Positions 13,920 through 17,815 of a stretch of DNA of 17,815 bases are shown here, one piece after another (positions within the stretch are counted from its first letter, which is position 1; every line of letters starts with the position of its first letter). Under the pieces are notes generated by a model. That model was given only the letters and a program-made list of their open reading frames with translations. It searched no databases and was not told the DNA's origin. The DNA comes from Desulfonema limicola. GTDB taxonomy: Bacteria > Desulfobacterota > Desulfobacteria > Desulfobacterales > DYRC01. A program made the translations under genes and the position numbers. The stretch covers positions 3,199-21,013 of the forward strand of contig DYRC01000032.1 in NCBI GenBank assembly GCA_020718925.1, written 5' to 3'.

Positions 13920-14444
13920 ATGGAACTCAAGCAGAAAATAGTACTGAAGCAAAAAGGTGAAAAAACCGCTCTTGTCGGCACGGAGTTTGTTGCCACCTTG
14001 AGATGGACAGCGGCGGTTGATCTTGATCTGCACGCATTTTATAAAACCAAAAACGGCAAATTCGGTCATGTGTATTTTGCCGATACGGGCAATCTGACAG
14101 ATATTCCCCATATTCAGCTTGATAAAGATGAAGGAGTCGGAAATACTGCCGGAGATAATGAGGAAAATATCCGGATTTCAAAATTGGATCATCTGGACTC
14201 TGTGCTGATTGCCACCAATATTTTCCGCTTTCTGGGATTTCTCAGCAAAGGCGATAATTTTGCAAAATATGACGGAAGCGTTGTGGTAAAAAGCAATACG
14301 GGGCATGTCATCGAAGTTCCCCTGATTTCAGACGAGCCGGGAAAATGGTGCCTGATTGCAAAAATTGACAATAGCGGCGCATCGCCGTCTGTCATCAATA
14401 TCAATCGGGTTCAAAAAAATGAGCCGAAAGAAAATGATGTATAA
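13920..14444 (+). CDS. TerD-like stress protein, divergent paralog B
   Basis: The 174-residue protein shares the TerD-like plan with its neighbours but is clearly more distant. It has LRWTAAVDLDLHAFY with Asp34 and Asp36, then IQLDKDEGVGNTAGDNEENIRI, and a late LIAKIDNSG strand. The N-terminus carries a small duplication, MELKQKIVLKQKGEK. The loop near NIFRFLGFLSKGDNFAKYDG differs from paralogs A and C, so it may bind a different partner. CACAAGGAGAT gives a strong ribosome site. It follows the inactive nucleotidyltransferase gene by 83 bp. Confidence 0.78.
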   Translation: MELKQKIVLKQKGEKTALVGTEFVATLRWTAAVDLDLHAFYKTKNGKFGHVYFADTGNLTDIPHIQLDKDEGVGNTAGDNEENIRISKLDHLDSVLIATNIFRFLGFLSKGDNFAKYDGSVVVKSNTGHVIEVPLISDEPGKWCLIAKIDNSGASPSVININRVQKNEPKENDV

Positions 14445-14456
14445 CTGAACAGTTAT
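14441..14456. promoter_or_regulatory. inverted repeat over the paralog B stop codon
   Basis: ATAACTG (14441-14447) and CAGTTAT (14450-14456) form a near-perfect 16-bp palindrome that includes the TAA stop at 14442-14444. It may be an operator for the downstream promoter or a small mRNA hairpin; the sequence does not decide. Confidence 0.3.
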
Positions 14457-14478
14457 GCTCAATATGGTGCATATCTGT

Positions 14479-14507
14479 TTGATAATCTGTTATCCTTGCA
14501 TTATATT
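14479..14507 (+). promoter_or_regulatory. promoter of TerD-like paralog C
   Basis: TTGATA (14479-14484) and TATATT (14502-14507) are 17 bp apart, close to the sigma-70 consensus and 53 bases before the ATG. A small inverted repeat GATAA-TCTG-TTATC (14481-14494) overlaps the -35 box and could be an operator. Paralog C may therefore be expressed independently of the genes upstream. Confidence 0.55.
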
Positions 14508-14559
14508 ATTTTTTTGAGATGGCGCTTTAACCTTAACCCATTAAAGGAGATCAAACGCA

Positions 14560-15093
14560 ATGGAACTCAAACAAAAAGGCGAAGAGGCAAATGTCGGCGG
14601 ATTCAAGCAGTTGATGATTGCTATGAAATGGACTACCGCAGCAGATTTTGATTTGGCAGCAGCGTATGAAGGCAAAGACGGCAAAATAGGTCTTGTTTAT
14701 TTCGGAGAATTGGGCGATCTGAACAAGTTTCCGTTTATGCAGTTGAGCGGTGATGAAGGCGTGGGCGATAAAGGCGGTCAGAATGAAGAAACCATGCGGC
14801 TTGCCAAGCTGGATGAGCTGAAAAACGTATGGCTTATCTGCTGGGATTACGGAAAAGTCAAAGACGGCTCCGCTGCCCGGTTCAAAGACAGCGATGTCAA
14901 TCTGTCAATCATTGACGATAAAGGCACGACATACAGCGTGAAATTGGATACCGGAGATATGGGCAACGTGGCGATTATTGCAACGATTGACAATACCAGT
15001 GCTATCGGCGCAAAACTGATTAACACCAGCAAAGCCGGAACACTCAAAGGCTTGAAAACGCTTGAAGATTTGATGGCTATTATCAGAAGTTAA
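14560..15093 (+). CDS. TerD-like stress protein, paralog C
   Basis: This 177-residue protein is the close relative of the one at 12058: same length, no gaps, about 73% identical by hand count, with most changes conservative. The acidic marks are kept (MKWTTAADFDLAA with Asp29/Asp31; MQLSGDEGVGDKGG). TAAAGGAGAT is the ribosome site, and a separate promoter lies in the preceding 115-bp gap. It is the last plus-strand gene of the cluster and ends before a G/C-rich hairpin. Paralogs A and C flank the vWA/HicB/nucleotidyltransferase/paralog B block, so duplication or recombination between them could have enclosed that block. Confidence 0.8.
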   Translation: MELKQKGEEANVGGFKQLMIAMKWTTAADFDLAAAYEGKDGKIGLVYFGELGDLNKFPFMQLSGDEGVGDKGGQNEETMRLAKLDELKNVWLICWDYGKVKDGSAARFKDSDVNLSIIDDKGTTYSVKLDTGDMGNVAIIATIDNTSAIGAKLINTSKAGTLKGLKTLEDLMAIIRS

Positions 15094-15100
15094 AAGCACA

Positions 15101-15123
15101 TCCCCCCGTGTTTTGCGGGGGGA
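15101..15123. terminator. hairpin between convergent operons
   Basis: TCCCCCCG (15101-15108) and CGGGGGGA (15116-15123) form an 8-bp perfect stem with a 7-base loop, between the plus-strand TerD-like gene and the minus-strand hypothetical gene. It is symmetric and could stop transcription from both sides. No long T-tract is present. Confidence 0.65.
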
Positions 15124-15142
15124 ACTCAGTTGTCATCTGCTA

Positions 15143-15595
15143 TCAGAAGGGAATATCTTCGTCATCTTTTTCTTTTTTCGATGAAAAGTCAAAATCTCCG
15201 GATTTTATCTGAGTGAGCAGAGATGAAATTATCCTTTTAACTTTATCAGAAGACAGAATCGCTTTGAGATATTCAATAAATTCTTCTTCATTATGAATTT
15301 CATGTGGTCGATTAACTGGTTCAAACAGAGTTGTCACAGTTAGCGGATAGATTTGTATATCATACATAATTCTGATGATATAAATCGAATATCCTCCGAG
15401 CGATGGTGCGACAATGCTCAAAAAAGCATCAATTTTACTATGAGAACTTGATTCAAGCGTAACATCACCTTCCAACAAACGATTTGATAATTGCCCCAGC
15501 ATAGCTGCCTGTTCTTTCAAAATTGACAGAGGCGTTCTGGCTTTTTCCACTTTGGGGAGTTCACCCCAGAAATTTTCAGTCGTGGTTTCAGTCAT
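15143..15595 (-). CDS. hypothetical protein with an SSB-like C-terminal tip
   Basis: I do not recognise this 150-residue protein. It begins MTETTTENFWGELPKVEKAR, continues TPLSILKEQAAMLGQ (helical), has a middle of beta-like segments (GGYSIYIIRIMYDIQIYPLTVTTLF) and a late helix, and ends in a charged linker then DDEDIPF, the last residue before the stop. That end is nearly the DDDIPF tip by which bacterial single-stranded DNA-binding protein recruits repair enzymes. No OB-fold SSB sequence is evident. Its ATG lies 2 bases past the stop of the EEP gene, so the two are tightly coupled. No signal peptide or membrane helix is seen. Confidence 0.8.
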   Translation of the reverse strand: MTETTTENFWGELPKVEKARTPLSILKEQAAMLGQLSNRLLEGDVTLESSSHSKIDAFLSIVAPSLGGYSIYIIRIMYDIQIYPLTVTTLFEPVNRPHEIHNEEEFIEYLKAILSSDKVKRIISSLLTQIKSGDFDFSSKKEKDDEDIPF

Positions 15596-15597
15596 GG

Positions 15598-16419
15598 TTA
15601 TACTCCTTTGATTAAATCCAAATCAAACATTATCGGAAGGTGATCGGAAGCCCTTTCCTTATCAGGTCTTTTAGAAGAATTCAACAAACTGGTAGAACCA
15701 GCCGAAGTCAATATTTTCAGGCTTTCATCATTAAAATACTCAAGCAGGTCTGCCCGAATCATCATCTGGTCAAACATATTCCAAAAATAACTGATTTGTT
15801 TTGAACCGCTATAAAAATACGTTCCTGCCGGCGGACGAGGAAAATTTCCGAAATGATTCCACATCGGATTATAAAAGAAAAACCGTTCTTCTCCTTGCAC
15901 AATTCGGGACTTTTTTGCAACAATATCCCGATCCATGATTGCATGAAGTCCTTCCGCACCCACCACGCCATCTTCAAACGGATTCATATTCAAATCGCCG
16001 ACAATCAACGTCCTGCGATGCCCTATTTTTTCTTCTGCTTGTTCAATATATCGGGCAAGCCGTGTTGCTGATAATACCTGATCGTTATCATCCTGATGAA
16101 GTTTGCTGGGAAGATGAACCGCAACAATCAACACATCGGGACCAATCGGCGGAATCAATCTTCTGATACAGACTCCGGAACGGTCGTTCACCAGTTTGAG
16201 CGAATTTCTCGGCAGCCTCACAAGGAAAACAGGATCAGGTATCGGACTGAAAGGCAAGCCGTATTTTTGTTTCAGAGGCGTATTGAGTTCAAGCAGAAAT
16301 TCGGCAAGATGAAACTCACACTCTGAAAGAATAACAACATCAGGTTTATGCTCATGCGCCAACTGAGCAACAAGCTTCTGAATCGGCTTTCTGTGCAAAT
16401 TCCAGTAAAGAAACCTCAT
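15598..16419 (-). CDS. endonuclease/exonuclease/phosphatase (EEP) family protein
   Basis: The 273-residue protein carries the active-site series of the EEP (DNase I/ExoIII-like) fold, a metal-dependent phosphodiesterase: Asn7 in WNLH, Glu33 in ILSECE, His102 in VAVHLPSK, Asp142 and Asn144 in VGDLNMNPFEDG, Asp217 in FDQMMI, and Asp259-His260 in ASDHLPIMFDL. It should therefore be active; the substrate (DNA, RNA or another phosphodiester) is not given by the sequence. No signal peptide, so cytoplasmic. Its ATG overlaps the PorB-like stop as ATGA, and the SSB-tail gene follows 2 bases later. The genetic link to an SSB-tip protein favours DNA as substrate, as inference. Confidence 0.87.
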   Translation of the reverse strand: MRFLYWNLHRKPIQKLVAQLAHEHKPDVVILSECEFHLAEFLLELNTPLKQKYGLPFSPIPDPVFLVRLPRNSLKLVNDRSGVCIRRLIPPIGPDVLIVAVHLPSKLHQDDNDQVLSATRLARYIEQAEEKIGHRRTLIVGDLNMNPFEDGVVGAEGLHAIMDRDIVAKKSRIVQGEERFFFYNPMWNHFGNFPRPPAGTYFYSGSKQISYFWNMFDQMMIRADLLEYFNDESLKILTSAGSTSLLNSSKRPDKERASDHLPIMFDLDLIKGV

Positions 16420-17270
16420 CCCCCGGCTTTTCTCATCAGCAGTCCCCAGTCATCATTCACGGTCTGCTGAATCTGGGCATAATCCTCATCTTTCAAATGC
16501 TTAAAGCGTCCCTGAATGCTCATGTAATCTTTCACCGGGCGGTTTCCCTGATAATTGAGCGTATATTTCACACCGTTTTCCACCTCATACAGCGGAAAGA
16601 CATTGCTCTGCGCCGCAAGCCGTGCAACTTTGATACACATTTCAGACGGCAGACGCCAGCCCGTAGGACAACTGGCAAATACATGAATAAAGCGGGATCC
16701 GCCTTTCATTTCTTTGGCTTTCTGAAATTTTCGGATCATATCTTCGGGAAATGCGATGCTTGCTGTTGCAGCATACGGAATCCGATGCGCTGCCAAAGCT
16801 TCTGTGATATTCTTCTTTCGCGTGGTTTTGCCGTGTCCGGGCGTGGTTGTGGTGCGGGTGCCGAAAGGCGTTGCCGAACTGCGCTGAACGCCGGTATTCA
16901 TATACGCCTCATTGTCATAGCAGACATAGATGAAATCTTCATTGCGCTCCACCGCGCCGGATAGAGATTGAAAACCGATGTCAAACGTGCCGCCGTCTCC
17001 TGCCCATGCGACAACCGTGGTTTCCAAATCGCCTTTCATGTCCAAAGCCGCACGAAGACCGCTTGCGGCTGCTCCGGCGGTTGCAAATGCGGTATGCAAG
17101 ACCGGCACTTTTAAGGATGTTTGGGGATGCGCTCCGGCAACAACGCCCCAGCAGCAAGCCGGAATCACCAGAATTGTTTTTTCGCCCAATGCCCTCATTG
17201 CAAATTTCATGGCGACTGTCGCGCCGCAGCCCGGGCAGCCCAGATGCCCCGAATACATATAGTCAGTCAT
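16416..17270 (-). CDS. porB: 2-oxoacid (pyruvate):ferredoxin oxidoreductase beta subunit
   Basis: This 284-residue subunit binds thiamine diphosphate and an Fe-S cluster and decarboxylates pyruvate or a related 2-oxoacid to acyl-CoA with ferredoxin reduction. Seen: CPGCGA (Cys12, Cys15), a further Cys pair at 39-40 and Cys201 in ASCPTGW, consistent with the proximal [4Fe-4S] cluster; and the ThDP motif AGDGGTFDIGFQ (90-101) with a later YDNEAYMNTGVQRS. The alpha, gamma and delta subunits would normally adjoin it, but none lies upstream within 545 bases or downstream, so here it is an orphan. The start is supported by GGAAGAGG upstream. The specific substrate is not certain. Confidence 0.9.
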   Translation of the reverse strand: MTDYMYSGHLGCPGCGATVAMKFAMRALGEKTILVIPACCWGVVAGAHPQTSLKVPVLHTAFATAGAAASGLRAALDMKGDLETTVVAWAGDGGTFDIGFQSLSGAVERNEDFIYVCYDNEAYMNTGVQRSSATPFGTRTTTTPGHGKTTRKKNITEALAAHRIPYAATASIAFPEDMIRKFQKAKEMKGGSRFIHVFASCPTGWRLPSEMCIKVARLAAQSNVFPLYEVENGVKYTLNYQGNRPVKDYMSIQGRFKHLKDEDYAQIQQTVNDDWGLLMRKAGG

Positions 17271-17415
17271 TTTTTACCTCTTCCGTGCGGTTTATAAAAT
17301 TCAAAACAATCTGATAACATGAAATCGGGGCATTATCAACTTGAATTGCCTCTGATAATATCAAACTTGAAGATTCCCATTGACTTTCCAAGCTTTCGGT
17401 GTGAATTCTTTGCAT
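17263..17415 (-). CDS. possible 50-residue leader ORF overlapping porB
   Basis: An ATG at 17415 opens MQRIHTESLESQWESSS..., ending NRTEEVKND with a stop that overlaps the first codons of porB by 8 bases. The overlap would allow translational coupling. The ribosome site is weak, and the frame stays open upstream without a start into the repeat at 17461-17545, so it may be an accidental open frame. No family is recognised. Confidence 0.25.
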   Translation of the reverse strand: MQRIHTESLESQWESSSLILSEAIQVDNAPISCYQIVLNFINRTEEVKND

Positions 17416-17460
17416 GATTCCGAACCGCTGATTCTCAGGATTTCCCCATGATTTTTTTGA

Positions 17461-17545
17461 TTGAATCAGGATGAAAGGATAAAGAACGGATTGAAGGATG
17501 CAGCTTATCTTTCAATCCTTATAAAATCCTTCAATCCTGATTCAA
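17461..17545. repeat. 85-bp nested inverted repeat (cruciform)
   Basis: Outer arms of 20 bp (17461-17480 and 17526-17545) match at 18 of 20 positions, and inner arms of 12 bp (17488-17499 and 17507-17518) match at 11 of 12, with a 7-base loop and 7-base internal loops on both sides. All four arms contain versions of GGATTGAAGGAT, so the element is built from one short unit. No coding is seen. It lies in the 464-bp divergent region between porB and the right-edge gene. Confidence 0.75.
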
Positions 17546-17684
17546 AATCCGATAAAAAAAAATTCACATCCCATGTAAGAAAAATTCTTCTCCGTCATAA
17601 ACGGTATATAACGGGTTAAAAATGATTTATCCCTAAATGCAGCGTTTGAAAAACAAATTGTTTGACAAAGTTTCAATCTTATGA

Positions 17685-17707
17685 AAGCGTAAAATTAAGA
17701 TACGCTT
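17685..17707 (+). promoter_or_regulatory. inverted repeat upstream of the right-edge gene
   Basis: AAGCGTA (17685-17691) and TACGCTT (17701-17707) form a 7-bp inverted repeat with a 9-base centre, 28 bases before the next ATG. A TTGACA at 17662-17667 could be a -35 box, though no -10 is at the ideal distance. An operator is plausible. Confidence 0.35.
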
Positions 17708-17734
17708 AAAACCGTAAACAGACAGGAGAAAAAC

Positions 17735-17815
17735 ATGCGTCCTCTGCCTGAAAAAAATAAAATAATGCTTGACTTTTTCAATAAAATCAGGTATATTATC
17801 AGCACGTCAGCACGT
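17735..17815 (+). CDS. 5' end of an unidentified gene leaving the right edge
   Basis: AGGAG sits 6 bases before an ATG that opens 27 codons to the edge: MRPLPEKNKIMLDFFNKIRY and onward to STSAR. The visible part is basic with no signal peptide. The final 17 bases contain two tandem copies of TCAGCACG. It is too short to name. Confidence 0.55.
   Translation, partial: MRPLPEKNKIMLDFFNKIRYIISTSAR

Noticed and set aside
17332..17359. ATTATCA...TGATAAT inverted repeat upstream of porB
   Set aside because: Only 7-bp A+T-rich arms with a 14-base gap; expected by chance in this composition.
17798..17815. Two tandem TCAGCACG units at the right edge
   Set aside because: The window ends there, so the copy number cannot be judged; kept only as a remark on the partial gene.

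Overview
The window (about 17.8 kb, moderate G+C coding DNA between A+T-rich intergenic stretches) looks like chromosome of a Gram-negative anaerobe, most likely a sulfate-reducing Desulfobacterales-type member of Desulfobacterota. This rests on a PEP-CTERM/XrtA-type exopolysaccharide block, a 2-oxoacid:ferredoxin oxidoreductase subunit, a c-di-GMP-I riboswitch and several families of dispersed G/C-rich palindromic repeats. The genus is inference and cannot be fixed from the sequence alone.

Layout. (1) 1-3232: a divergent promoter region separates a left-edge gene on the minus strand from a heat-shock operon on the plus strand, hsp20 followed 12 bp later by lon, which ends in a long stem-loop. 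(2) 3277-3700: two dispersed repeat elements flank a tRNA-Asn gene (minus strand) that has its own promoter and terminator. (3) 3757-5533: a long-chain acyl-CoA ligase behind a near-perfect FadR(TetR)-type palindrome. The palindrome covers the upstream-most ATG, so translation probably begins at a downstream TTG. (4) 5847-6790: a c-di-GMP-I riboswitch with an overlapping terminator controls a secreted PEP-CTERM protein. (5) 6798-12020: a promoter followed by four exopolysaccharide genes: Wzz-like chain-length determinant, BY-type tyrosine autokinase, polyprenyl-phosphate sugar-1-phosphate transferase and Wza-like export lipoprotein. (6) 12058-15093: a stress cluster that follows the export gene without a visible terminator: TerD-like, TerF-type vWA protein, a short HicB-like protein, a nucleotidyltransferase-fold protein that has lost its catalytic residues, and two more TerD-like proteins. 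(7) 15143-17270, minus strand: a tightly packed set reading PorB-like subunit, endonuclease/exonuclease/phosphatase (EEP) enzyme, and a hypothetical protein ending in an SSB-like acidic tip. (8) 17461-17815: a cruciform-forming repeat and the start of another plus-strand gene.

How it may work together. The riboswitch and exopolysaccharide genes read as a surface-matrix module in which c-di-GMP raises production of a sorted PEP-CTERM matrix protein. The TerD/vWA genes are a separate envelope- or chemical-stress module that may share transcription with it. The least familiar parts are the PorB-EEP-SSB-tail operon, an insertion of about 86 residues inside the sugar-transferase catalytic domain, and the inactive nucleotidyltransferase placed among Ter genes.
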